Below, piece after piece: positions 52,785 through 61,406 of a DNA stretch of 64,000 nt. Numbering within the stretch: position 1 is the stretch's first letter; each line of letters starts with the position of its first letter. The translations under genes were made by a program, and so were the position numbers. The notes under the pieces are model-generated. The model did no database searches. It was given only the letters and a program-made list of their open reading frames with translations, and had not been told where the DNA came from. This DNA comes from Calditrichales bacterium MX18-03 (GTDB taxonomy: Bacteria; Bacillota; Clostridia; Lutisporales; Lutisporaceae). The stretch is from positions 1,178,001 through 1,242,000 of the forward strand of contig JAJGRE010000001.1 in the NCBI GenBank assembly GCA_021083345.1. The letters are read 5' to 3'.

Positions 52785-55481
52785 TTATCTTGCCTTTACT
52801 TCCTGCACGCCGGACACGGAGCTGTTTGCATCCATAGTGAACGTATCCTTGGCTGCCTGGGTAGCAAAGTAAATATTTCCGGTAACCTTATTGTTGACCA
52901 ATGAGAAGTTTTCTGCTTCAACATAAATGTCTCCTACAAAGTAGCCGTACTGCAGAGTTGCAAACGGGCTCTTGATTGTCAGGGACGGTGCTGTCAATGT
53001 AAAGGAGTGGGTTGCTTTCTTCTTGTCTGCAGGATCATTGTGCGTATAGAGGCCGATCTTACGCTTAAGGGCTTTTGTCGGGTCGTTCTTGTCATGGAAC
53101 GTTCCTTCAACAACAAGCGCCTTGTCAGTAGTCAGGTCAATGATCGGAACGATGATCCAGTAGCCGTCCTTGCTGATCGCTTTTTCGAAAGCTGCAATGT
53201 TCTGTACCTGAGTAGGAGTAGCAGTTGTTACTGCATCTGCATCAAACAGGATCTTCTTTCCTGTAATGACGCTCTTCTCGTCCATTGTAAAGGTGTCTTT
53301 GGCTTCCTGGGTTGTGAAGTAGACATTTCCGTCAACTTTTGCTTCAACTAATTTGAAGTTCTTCGCTGAAACGTAAAGATCCCCTTTGAAGGTACCCTTT
53401 GAAATATTGGCATCCGGGCTCTTTATCGTCATTTTCGGCGCTGTCAGTGTGAAGCTGGAAATTGTCTTGCGGTTCTCATCCTGTGAATAAAGGGCTATCT
53501 TGCGAGTAGAAACCGGAGGCGTCTTGGTGTTTAAGAAATCGCCTTCCACTACCAGCGGTTTGTTGAAAGTCAGATTATTCAGAGCACAAATGATCCAAAC
53601 GCCGTCCTTGCTGATGGCCTTTTCAAAACCAGCTGTATCCTGTACCAGTGAAGCGGTTGATACTGCATCAACACCGGCAATAAACTGCTTTCCAACGATT
53701 GAGCTCTTGTTGTCGATTGTGAAGGTATCCTTTGCCTTCTGGTTTGCAAAATAAACATTGCCTACTACTTTAGTGTCTACAAGAGCGAAGTTGTTTGCAT
53801 TGACAAAAAGATCGCCCTTAAAGGTTCCGCTCTGGAGTCTGGCATTGGGGCTGTTAATAGTCAGCTTGGGTGCTACCAGTGTGTATCTTGCTGTAACGTT
53901 TTTGTTCTCATCTTGTGCATAAAGTGAAATCTTCCGGGCCACTGCCGGAGGCGTCTTGGTGTTCTTGAACTCACCGTCCAGGACAATGGGCTTGTCAAAG
54001 GTCAGGTTCTTAAGGATCGAGATGATCCAAGTACCTTCTTTGCCGATGGATTTTTCGAAAGCAGCCTCATTGTTGACCAGTGAGGCGGTCGTTACGGCAT
54101 CTGCCACCGGAATCGTTGAGTTTGCAGCTGCAACGATTGCAGAAACATAACCGAAGGTGTCTACCAATGTAGCGCCGCTTACAGCGTCAACCATCTTTTC
54201 TTTTGGAGTATCTTTAAGTATTGCTTCCAGTGCTTTAACCGCTTTTCCGGTTGTGTATTTTTCGATCGCTGCCAAGGATACATCAACAGGCAGTGTCGCA
54301 TTGGCCTTCTTCTTCATGTTTGCACTGTACTGAGCAGCATTCGCAAGCTTGGATCCCAGAACCATGCCTTCCGGATAGTTCTTTCCGAAATCAGCGTCCG
54401 AATTCGGAACGCCTACCGAACCCTCTTTTGCCATGAACTGATAGTCATCCAAAAGTGCACCGACAACTTTTCCGCCGGTAACAGTTGTAAATGCTACCGT
54501 GAAGCATTTTGTTCCATGGGCAGCCAATTCAGCTTTTCCAAGCTTCAAGGTCTTTAAAGCGTCAGCTTCTACTTCTATGGTGTTCTTTGCAGCTTTAGCA
54601 GCAGCAACGATTGTCTTAATGTAGCCGTCCGTGTCAACCAGGGTTGCACCGCTAACGACATCAACCATCTGTTCTTTGGTATTCTTTGCAAGTGTTGCTT
54701 CCAATTCTGCAACTGTTTTTCCGACAACGTACGCCTGAATAGCATCCAGGGATTTGTCAACCGGTGTAGTGGCGTTGGCCTTCACCTTCATGTTTTCGCT
54801 GTACTGGTCTGCATTGGCTCTCTTTGAACCCAGAACCATTCCTGCCGGATAATTCTTGCCAAAGTCAGCTGCTGAATTCGGAACGCCTACAGAACCAATT
54901 GCTGCCATGAACTGATAATCATCCAATAAAGCAGCAGCGATTTTATCACCTGCCATGACGACGCCGGCGACTGTGAAGCATTTTGTTCCATGGGCTGCAT
55001 ATTCAGCCTTGCCTAATTTGAGCATGACCTTCTCAGCTGCCGCAGCAACAGGCGCAAGCTTCGCAAGTACCTTAGGCCCTACGATGCCGTCTGTCTTAAG
55101 GCCGTTCTTGCTCTGGAAATCCTTAACAGCCGCGGTGGTCTTGGCTCCGAAGAAACCATCAACCTTGAGCATGTAACCGTTTGCGTTAAGCATTGCCTGC
55201 AAAAGCTCAACTTCTGCACCGAAAGAACCCTCTACAAGTAAACGTGTTATATTTCCAACGGGTACCTTCACCTCAGCCGGTGCAGCTGCAGCAGGCTTTG
55301 CCGGTGCAGCAGGCGCGGGCTTAGCTGGCGCGGGCTTAGCTGGCGCAGCCGGTGTTGATGTTTCGCCGGTAGCAGCTGAAACAACGTCCACACCGAAAGG
55401 TGCTATTGTCGGGCTTACACCCAACGTAAGCAGCGCCAGTGTGAGCAATGCGCAGGTCAATAATTTTAGTCTTTTTTTCAA
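52785..55481 (-). CDS. Large secreted peptidoglycan-binding protein with two repeat families
   Basis: 898 residues. Signal peptide at 1-36 (ends VVSAATG), Pro/Ala/Lys linker (44-72), one PG_binding_1 domain (about 78-142; GSFGAEVELLQAMLNANGY). Two copies of an FMN-binding-like unit lie at about 153-296 and 311-456, each with LGKAE-AAHGTKCFTV, a DDYQFM core and VSGATLVDT-GY, the last like the SGAT flavin motif of RnfG. Three copies of a ~146-residue beta-rich unit fill 460-898 (FEK-I-K-G-WII..., APK-TI-SP-A). TTG start with GGAGG. Probably wall-bound. Function unknown; extracellular flavin electron transfer is a speculation. Confidence 0.85.
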   Translation of the reverse strand: MKKRLKLLTCALLTLALLTLGVSPTIAPFGVDVVSAATGETSTPAAPAKPAPAKPAPAAPAKPAAAAPAEVKVPVGNITRLLVEGSFGAEVELLQAMLNANGYMLKVDGFFGAKTTAAVKDFQSKNGLKTDGIVGPKVLAKLAPVAAAAEKVMLKLGKAEYAAHGTKCFTVAGVVMAGDKIAAALLDDYQFMAAIGSVGVPNSAADFGKNYPAGMVLGSKRANADQYSENMKVKANATTPVDKSLDAIQAYVVGKTVAELEATLAKNTKEQMVDVVSGATLVDTDGYIKTIVAAAKAAKNTIEVEADALKTLKLGKAELAAHGTKCFTVAFTTVTGGKVVGALLDDYQFMAKEGSVGVPNSDADFGKNYPEGMVLGSKLANAAQYSANMKKKANATLPVDVSLAAIEKYTTGKAVKALEAILKDTPKEKMVDAVSGATLVDTFGYVSAIVAAANSTIPVADAVTTASLVNNEAAFEKSIGKEGTWIISILKNLTFDKPIVLDGEFKNTKTPPAVARKISLYAQDENKNVTARYTLVAPKLTINSPNARLQSGTFKGDLFVNANNFALVDTKVVGNVYFANQKAKDTFTIDNKSSIVGKQFIAGVDAVSTASLVQDTAGFEKAISKDGVWIICALNNLTFNKPLVVEGDFLNTKTPPVSTRKIALYSQDENRKTISSFTLTAPKMTIKSPDANISKGTFKGDLYVSAKNFKLVEAKVDGNVYFTTQEAKDTFTMDEKSVITGKKILFDADAVTTATPTQVQNIAAFEKAISKDGYWIIVPIIDLTTDKALVVEGTFHDKNDPTKALKRKIGLYTHNDPADKKKATHSFTLTAPSLTIKSPFATLQYGYFVGDIYVEAENFSLVNNKVTGNIYFATQAAKDTFTMDANSSVSGVQEVKAR

Positions 55482-55725
55482 AACTATTCCTCCTCACAAT
55501 TGTTTTCTGTAAGTTATTTTTCTACATGATGCCCCGTCTCTCCATTAACAAATAAATTGTTAATTTTCAAACAATTTATTTGTTAATTATCAAACTATTC
55601 AGAGTATCATTATTAGAAAAAATACATTACAAGGTGAATTATACCAAAAAAATTATGCGGAGTATATGCCGTTTTTTGTATTTTTATTAATTCATTGTAC
55701 AGATACGGCATGAAGACGCCAAAAA
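55482..55725. other. Upstream region with an 18-bp AT palindrome
   Basis: ATTAACAAATAAATTGTT (55544-55561) is repeated inverted at 55570-55587 around an 8-nt loop. It contains three TTGTTAA/TTAACAA elements, the half-site of Rex operators; TTGTTAA-TTTT-CAAACAA (55557-55574) is an 18-nt near match. It probably holds the promoter and operator of the secreted protein; no certain -10 is seen. Confidence 0.5.
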
Positions 55726-55761
55726 ACGAAAAACCCCCTGCCGCTTTTGCTTCAGCAGGGG
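55726..55761 (-). terminator. Terminator after the C_GCAxxG_C_C gene
   Basis: On the minus strand CCCCTGC pairs with GCAGGGG across a 13-nt loop, then GTTTTTCG with further T runs. Confidence 0.8.
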
Positions 55762-55773
55762 AGTATGCCTTCT

Positions 55774-56217
55774 TTATTTCTCCAATTCCTCTATCACCCA
55801 ACCTGTCACTTCCTGCACAATAGGGCCGCAAAGCTCCTTGTGCATGCGCTCTTTATTCCTGGCAACCTCATCAGGATCTCTCATATTGACGCCGGTAATA
55901 TCAGAACAGCAGGCGGAGCCGAATTTCTCCTTGAAGCTGTTGAAAATCCTGTCGGCAGGCAAGTAGGATGCATCCCGGCTGTCCTCATTGGAGCTTCTGC
56001 CCTTCATCATGCCCATACAGACAAAGGCTGCATTCAATGCACCGCAGTTGCTGCCGTTGCGGCTCATGCCGGAGCCGAAGGGCGTCGCAATCCTAAGCGG
56101 CATTTCCTTGTCGGTGCCGAAATAATCGCACACTGCCAATACCACCGACTCACAGCAGTTATAGCCGCCGTCGAAATATTCCTGAGCCTTGTTTTTGATC
56201 TCTGCTTTCTTATCCAT
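55774..56217 (-). CDS. C_GCAxxG_C_C family protein
   Basis: 147 residues. The motif GYNCCESVVLAV and SGMSRNGSNCGALNAAFVCMG fit the family pattern, with more cysteines at GSACCSDITG and ELCGP. It is assumed to bind a metal or have a redox role. GGAGG six bases before MDKKAEI sets the start. Next to an alpha/beta hydrolase gene, 18 bases. Confidence 0.92.
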   Translation of the reverse strand: MDKKAEIKNKAQEYFDGGYNCCESVVLAVCDYFGTDKEMPLRIATPFGSGMSRNGSNCGALNAAFVCMGMMKGRSSNEDSRDASYLPADRIFNSFKEKFGSACCSDITGVNMRDPDEVARNKERMHKELCGPIVQEVTGWVIEELEK

Positions 56218-56235
56218 ATACATCCTCCTCCGTTC

Positions 56236-57039
56236 TTATAACCGTTCCCTTATCCAGGAAAAAATGTCCGCCAGTACCGTTTCCTTTTGCGGTTCATTCA
56301 TGATTTCATGATAAAAACCGTCATAGGACTTAAATGTCTTATCTTCTACCGTCAATCTGTTAAAGAACTGCTCTGTTGCCGCGGGGTCCACGATCCGGTC
56401 ATCGCCTGCCTGCATAACGAGGCACGGATAATGAAACCTGCCGACATTCTCCTGCAGCACACCGCGCGCTTTCACCATCTCCACGAACCATCCAGCCGTA
56501 ACGGTTTTACAGGTCAGTTCATCTTGGGTATAAGCCCTGCACACGGCTTTGTCATGACACAGCATATCACTGGTAATGCCGCTTGGCAGCCTGAACCTTG
56601 GCATGTGCCTGCCCATGAATTTCCCAGCCCGCAGCTTCCATCCCGGAATCGTCAGTTTTTCCTTAATATAGGGTGAGGTCGCGATGATCCCGCTTACACC
56701 GGAAGCATCATCCCCGATCCCAAAGTATAATGCAATCAGTCCGCCCATACTATGACCCAGAACAAAAATCGGCTTGTCATCCTCTACCCGGCTGATCAGA
56801 AAGCGGACATCCTTCAGATAATCCTCCACTGAACCGATATAGACCCTGGTGCCATCGCTCCGGCCATGTCCCAGTAAATCTCCGGTATAGACGTTGATTC
56901 CTCGTGCCGAAAAGAACTCGCCTACATGACAATAGCGCCCCGAATGCTCTCCAACGCCGTGTATAATGACCAGGTTTGCAAAGTTTCCTTCATGCTTCCA
57001 TTTGCGTAGGTATGTGCCTCCAATTTTTTGCTCTTCCAT
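56236..57039 (-). CDS. Alpha/beta hydrolase, monoacylglycerol lipase type
   Basis: 267 residues. Oxyanion HGVGEHSGRY, nucleophile elbow GHSMGG, acid AGDDRIVDP and His in YHEIMNE. Like lysophospholipase/monoacylglycerol lipases (Hydrolase_4). No signal peptide. GGGGTG precedes the ATG. Confidence 0.92.
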   Translation of the reverse strand: MEEQKIGGTYLRKWKHEGNFANLVIIHGVGEHSGRYCHVGEFFSARGINVYTGDLLGHGRSDGTRVYIGSVEDYLKDVRFLISRVEDDKPIFVLGHSMGGLIALYFGIGDDASGVSGIIATSPYIKEKLTIPGWKLRAGKFMGRHMPRFRLPSGITSDMLCHDKAVCRAYTQDELTCKTVTAGWFVEMVKARGVLQENVGRFHYPCLVMQAGDDRIVDPAATEQFFNRLTVEDKTFKSYDGFYHEIMNEPQKETVLADIFSWIRERL

Positions 57040-57059
57040 GCAATCACACCCCTAAGGCT

Positions 57060-57584
57060 TTAATGATCCTTGCTGCGAAAAAGATATACCCTATCTTCAT
57101 AGTATCCCAAAAGCCGGGTATATACATAATCATAAAGAAAAAACAGAAGCTGCACCCCCAACCAGGCACCGGCAGCATACATCCCGCCCTGGGGAAATGC
57201 TTCCAAGAGAGGAACCGACAGCAGAAGTCCTGCCATGATATAGCCGGCACCCAATGAAAGGTTAAAAGTTAGAAGCTTCATCGAGATTTCAAAAACCACA
57301 TTACGCCGCTTCTCTATAAAAAACTTTATGATGCCGTAATGTCCGAAAAACAGGACAAAAGGAAGCACACCGGGTACATTTCCCACCAACAACAGCGAGA
57401 GGATGGATGCAGATACATAGACGCCAATACCGGTAGTGGCACCGGCTTCAATAATGGCCAAGGCAACCGGCAGGCCGCTGACAAAATATAAGGTAGCCCT
57501 GCCCGTGGGCATGACAGAGGCAAGATATAGAAAAATAATGGCCAATGCTGTAAAAACGCCTCCAAATGCAATTTTCCGGTTCAT
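57060..57584 (-). CDS. Multi-spanning membrane protein, possibly ECF-S-like
   Basis: About 174 residues with five or six spans (IAFGGVFTALAIIFLYLASVMP, LSLLLVGNVPGVLPFVLFFGHYG). The start ALAIIFLYLASVMPTGRATLY recalls substrate-binding ECF components or DUF2232-like proteins, but I cannot name it. GGGGG upstream of MNRKIAF sets the start. Between DnaJ and the hydrolase. Confidence 0.75.
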   Translation of the reverse strand: MNRKIAFGGVFTALAIIFLYLASVMPTGRATLYFVSGLPVALAIIEAGATTGIGVYVSASILSLLLVGNVPGVLPFVLFFGHYGIIKFFIEKRRNVVFEISMKLLTFNLSLGAGYIMAGLLLSVPLLEAFPQGGMYAAGAWLGVQLLFFLYDYVYTRLLGYYEDRVYLFRSKDH

Positions 57585-57598
57585 TGCCTTACATCCCC

Positions 57599-58234
57599 CT
57601 AGCAGCAGCTGATGAAATCGCTGCCCATACATTCACAGCAACAATCCGTACAGATCATGCACTGGCATAGGGAGCACATGTCTGGCCCACTGTTGTAGCC
57701 GCGCCGCTGGTATACGGTGGATTGATACTGACGGTTTGAGTTCATGACCCGGTTTAAAGCCTCACGGTATTCAAAGTTGTTGGGTTCCATATTGACAGCT
57801 GTCCTCAAACTGGTCAGCGCATCGTTATACCAGCCCTTCCGCATGCATACCAATCCGTACAGGTAGTACCACTCCCCGTCACGATTGCCGGCCTGACTCA
57901 GAAGATTTTCAGCAGCTGCGAATTTGTTGATGTTGATATAGGACCGTACTTGGTCGTAATAGCTTCTGTCGCTGCTGTTCTGATATCCGTTGTTCTGTGC
58001 TTCGCGGAAATCACTCTGCGTACTGCGCCGGGAACCCAGGTCCGCTTCGGCCTTTTTTATGAGATAGTCATATGCCTGGTTTATTTCCTTAAGTTTCTCC
58101 TCTGCCAGATCCGACAGCGGATTGTTCATATACTGATCAGGATGGTATTTTTTTACTAATTCCTTATATGCGCGCTTGATCCCTTCTATGTCTGTCCCTT
58201 CCCTAATTCCCAGCACTTCGTACGGATTTCTCAT
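57599..58234 (-). CDS. DnaJ-domain protein with TPR-like region and Cys-rich tail
   Basis: 211 residues. J domain at 1-65 with the HPD motif (KKYHPDQYM). A helical repeat follows (about 95-165; YLYGLVCMRKGWYNDALTSLRTAVNMEPNN). The last 25 residues hold ten cysteines (CSLCQCMICTDCCCECMG, then CC). Zinc-binding or redox tail presumed. It overlaps the DUF5685 gene by 32 bases, so they are coupled. Confidence 0.92.
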   Translation of the reverse strand: MRNPYEVLGIREGTDIEGIKRAYKELVKKYHPDQYMNNPLSDLAEEKLKEINQAYDYLIKKAEADLGSRRSTQSDFREAQNNGYQNSSDRSYYDQVRSYININKFAAAENLLSQAGNRDGEWYYLYGLVCMRKGWYNDALTSLRTAVNMEPNNFEYREALNRVMNSNRQYQSTVYQRRGYNSGPDMCSLCQCMICTDCCCECMGSDFISCC

Positions 58235-59120
58235 TTTCCTGACATCTCCTTTTCTGCCTTGTACAGTCTTTGCATAATATCTCCTCTGTCTTTTTAAAGA
58301 GACCGTTATAGAGAATATTATCGAGGATTCCCTTGTTGTCCGGGTTCAGCAGCTCTACGGACTCTGTGGTCTGCCGCAGAGCCTGCAGCAAGCCTGCACG
58401 GATTTCTTCACTGATCCGGTCTTTGAAAAGACCAATCCCTTCACCTGCATACCGGTATTGAAGCAGCAGCGGGTTATAGCTGCCTGTCTTGACATCTTTA
58501 TCAATATCATCAAAAGCATCGATGGTATAAATCCATTTCCCCAGATTATAGCCGGTCCATTCCAGTATCCTGCCAATGTTTTTGTCTTCGCCCCTATAGC
58601 CCAGCACCAGCAGCTGCTTCATCATATCGGCAAAGGGTTCCGCAGCCCGATCCAGGGAATCGCATTTCTCTTTTTCCAGCAAGGCCAGCCTTTGGACAGC
58701 CGCCGCTATTTTTTTATCCGCTTCAGTATTCCTGCCGGCCGCCCGTTTATAGCCTGGATTAATTGCAGCAGAAGCTGCCAGTGCAGCATAGCTTCTTTCA
58801 TCCTGCCAATTGTCCTTCAACTTATAATACGTCAGCAAGACGTTGATGTCTGCTGCGAAATTAACGGATGGGCTGCCCTTAATGACCCATTTGCGCTTGA
58901 TGGGATTGGCAATGCAGCCTTCCCTGGCAAGCTCCGGCTTCTCTTTATGGACGGAGGCAAGGAACAAACCCAGAAAAACAGAGTCATAGTTCAGCGTCAG
59001 CCGTGAGAAGAGGCCGAAGCTCCGTCCCATGGCCTTACATACGCCGCAGTAATAGGCTCTGAAGGCTTCAAATTCTTTTATTTTGAGTTCCGGTTTATCC
59101 GGAAGTACATAACCAAACAT
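58203..59120 (-). CDS. DUF5685 family protein
   Basis: 305 residues. MFGYVLPDKPELKIKEFEAFRAYYCGVCKAMGRSFGLFSRLTLNYDSVFL is the DUF5685 start as I know it; YCGVC and a late CKDCTRQKRRC suggest metal ligands. Mostly helical. Function unknown. AAAAGGAG precedes the ATG. Adjacent to a Cys-tailed DnaJ, perhaps partner. Confidence 0.82.
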   Translation of the reverse strand: MFGYVLPDKPELKIKEFEAFRAYYCGVCKAMGRSFGLFSRLTLNYDSVFLGLFLASVHKEKPELAREGCIANPIKRKWVIKGSPSVNFAADINVLLTYYKLKDNWQDERSYAALAASAAINPGYKRAAGRNTEADKKIAAAVQRLALLEKEKCDSLDRAAEPFADMMKQLLVLGYRGEDKNIGRILEWTGYNLGKWIYTIDAFDDIDKDVKTGSYNPLLLQYRYAGEGIGLFKDRISEEIRAGLLQALRQTTESVELLNPDNKGILDNILYNGLFKKTEEILCKDCTRQKRRCQENEKSVRSAGN

Positions 59121-59172
59121 AAAAACTCCTTTTCGAATGGATAAAACGCCAGACGACCTGTCCGTTCCTACT

Positions 59173-59181
59173 ATTATATCA
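59173..59181 (-). promoter_or_regulatory. Extended -10 promoter of the DUF5685-dnaJ operon
   Basis: TGATATAAT on the minus strand, 53 nt before the start; -35 weak (TTTATT at 17 nt). Confidence 0.5.
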
Positions 59182-59198
59182 TAATGGAATAAAATAAT

Positions 59199-59224
59199 AA
59201 AACCGCATATGCTATGCGATTTTA
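59199..59224 (-). terminator. Terminator of the ppx-ppk operon
   Basis: On the minus strand AAAATCGCATA pairs with TATGCGGTTTT (one mismatch) around GCA, followed by ATTATTTTATT. Confidence 0.7.
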
Positions 59225-59325
59225 CATTCTCCAATATGTCCGCTAACCTTATATAACAGCGTTTTCAGTGTGCTTCTGTGTCTTCTGTGCTATTCGTTTC
59301 TTTCGTGATACGACATTCATTAAGA

Positions 59326-61404
59326 TTATTCTTCTTTCCTGCGCTCCGACTGCGCCTTGATGGTCTCATAGAGGCACCGCTGGCTTTGAAGCTGCTTTTT
59401 TCCTCGTTTATCCACATGCCGGTATTTGCCGTCCGAATCCAATATCCGGGATTTGACCGTATCTTGCAGCATGATGTCCAGCCATACCTTGATCCTTGCC
59501 TTCAAGCTTTCATCCTCAACCGGGAATGCTACCTCCACCCTTCTATCCAGGTTCCGATGCATCCAATCCGCACTTCCCAGGAGAATCTGCTCGTAGCCGT
59601 TATTGTGGAAGCAAAAAATCCGGCTGTGTTCCAAGAAACGGTCCACAATGCTGATGACTTTGATGTTTTCACTTAGTCCGGGGACCCCCGGTCTTAAGCA
59701 GCAAATACCCCTTACAATCAGCTGAATGGAAACGCCGCCTTGTGAAGCATCATATAGCGCCTGAATGACTTCATCATCGACCAGCGCATTCATTTTCGCA
59801 ATGATCCCGGCATTTTTCCCGGCTTTGGCGTTCTTAACCTCCATTGCGATTAAGTCCAGAAACCGTCTGCGCAGGCCATAGGGTGCCACTTCCAGCTTAT
59901 ACAGCCGGTCCAGTTGCGAGTAACCCGAAAGCATATTGAAAATGGATGAGGTATCCGTTGCGATATACGGATCAGCCGTCAAAAGCCCTATGTCCGTATA
60001 TAGTTTGGCCGTGATATCGTTGTAGTTTCCCGTACCCAGATGGACATAACGCTTGATGCCCTCTTCTTCCTTCCGGACAACCAGGGTCATCTTGCAATGG
60101 GTCTTCAAGCCGGCTAAACCGTATATGACATGGCAGCCCGCCTTTTCAAGCCGCTTTGCCCAATTGATATTGTTCTCCTCATCGAACCGCGCCTTTAGCT
60201 CCAAAAGTACGGTTACCTGCTTTCCGTTTTCAGCTGCCTCCCCAAGGGCATTGACGATGGGCGAATTGCCGCTGACACGGTATAGGGTCTGTTTGATAGC
60301 CAGCACATTGGGATCCTGAGATGCTTTTTTTATGAACTCCACCACATAATCAAAGGATTCATAAGGATGATGCAGCAAAATGTCCTTCTCGGCTATAGAC
60401 CGGAAAATGTCTTCACTACCTGCCAGATCTATCGGCACCACCGGCACAAATACCCGGTTCCGCAGATGATCGTATAATGAGCTTAATCGGTTGCCGAATT
60501 TCATGAGGTATGTCAGGTCCAAGTGCCCGTTAATATAATAGATTTCTTCATTCCGTACTTCCAGTTCTTCTTTAAGCACCCTTAGAAGCCGCTCATCCAT
60601 CCCATAATCAACCTCGAGACGGATAGCAGAGCCCCATTTCCTTTTCTTCAGTGACTTCTCTATGGCTTCCAGAAGATCCTCTGCGCCTTCTTCATCGATG
60701 CTAAGGTCGGCATTCCGTGTAATGCGGTATTTTCCGCTGCACAAAACCCGGTGCCCCTTAAACAATCTGTCAATATACATTTTGATGATCTCATCCAGCA
60801 AAACATAGTTTTCCGCTTCTCCCGGCAGCCGGGTGACCCTGTCCAAAATGGATGGCACCTGTACTGTGGCGAAAATTTGCGCTTGATCAGGCTGGCTGAT
60901 CTCCAAAAGCAGAGCAACATTCAAACTCTTATTCTGAATCAGCGGGAAAGGCCTGCTTTTATCCACGGCCATCGGTGTCAGAACGGGATAAAGCGTATCC
61001 TGGAAGTAACGGTCCAGAAACTGCTTCTGCTCCCCGCTCAAATCCGCTTGCTCTAATAAGCTTATCCCTTCCTTCTCCAATGCTGGTACCACAGAGCGGT
61101 TATAGCAGTTATACTGCTCATAAACCATGCTATGTATTTTTATGGATATCCTTTTAAGCTGCTCCGTCGGCGTCATTCCGGAATAGTCTGCTTTGGACAG
61201 CCCGGCGTGAACCTGATCCTTTAAAGAAGCAACCCGGATCATAAAGAACTCGTCCAGGTTGGAGCTTACGATGGATAGGAACTTCATCCTTTCCAGCAGG
61301 GGATTGGTCCTGTCCTGCGCTTCCTCCAGAACCCGGCTGTTAAATTCCAGCCAGCTTAGTTCCCTGTTGATATAATTTGTTAAAATACGGTTCTCCAGTT
61401 CCAC
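59326..61404 (-). CDS. ppk1: Polyphosphate kinase 1
   Basis: 692 residues. It polymerises the gamma phosphate of ATP. N domain FINRELSWLEFNSRVLEEA-type start (NYINRELSWLEFN), phospho-histidine region GLKTHCKMTLV, second His FCFHNNGYEQILLGSADWMHRNL. Starts at GTG behind GGGGAGG. It lies two bases after ppx, so synthesis and breakdown enzymes are cotranscribed. Confidence 0.97.
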   Translation of the reverse strand: MELENRILTNYINRELSWLEFNSRVLEEAQDRTNPLLERMKFLSIVSSNLDEFFMIRVASLKDQVHAGLSKADYSGMTPTEQLKRISIKIHSMVYEQYNCYNRSVVPALEKEGISLLEQADLSGEQKQFLDRYFQDTLYPVLTPMAVDKSRPFPLIQNKSLNVALLLEISQPDQAQIFATVQVPSILDRVTRLPGEAENYVLLDEIIKMYIDRLFKGHRVLCSGKYRITRNADLSIDEEGAEDLLEAIEKSLKKRKWGSAIRLEVDYGMDERLLRVLKEELEVRNEEIYYINGHLDLTYLMKFGNRLSSLYDHLRNRVFVPVVPIDLAGSEDIFRSIAEKDILLHHPYESFDYVVEFIKKASQDPNVLAIKQTLYRVSGNSPIVNALGEAAENGKQVTVLLELKARFDEENNINWAKRLEKAGCHVIYGLAGLKTHCKMTLVVRKEEEGIKRYVHLGTGNYNDITAKLYTDIGLLTADPYIATDTSSIFNMLSGYSQLDRLYKLEVAPYGLRRRFLDLIAMEVKNAKAGKNAGIIAKMNALVDDEVIQALYDASQGGVSIQLIVRGICCLRPGVPGLSENIKVISIVDRFLEHSRIFCFHNNGYEQILLGSADWMHRNLDRRVEVAFPVEDESLKARIKVWLDIMLQDTVKSRILDSDGKYRHVDKRGKKQLQSQRCLYETIKAQSERRKEE

Positions 61405-61406
61405 GG

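Noticed and set aside
53000-55100. Repeated DNA in the secreted protein gene as a CRISPR or mobile repeat
   Set aside because: The repeats are in-frame protein domains of about 146 codons with diverged DNA.
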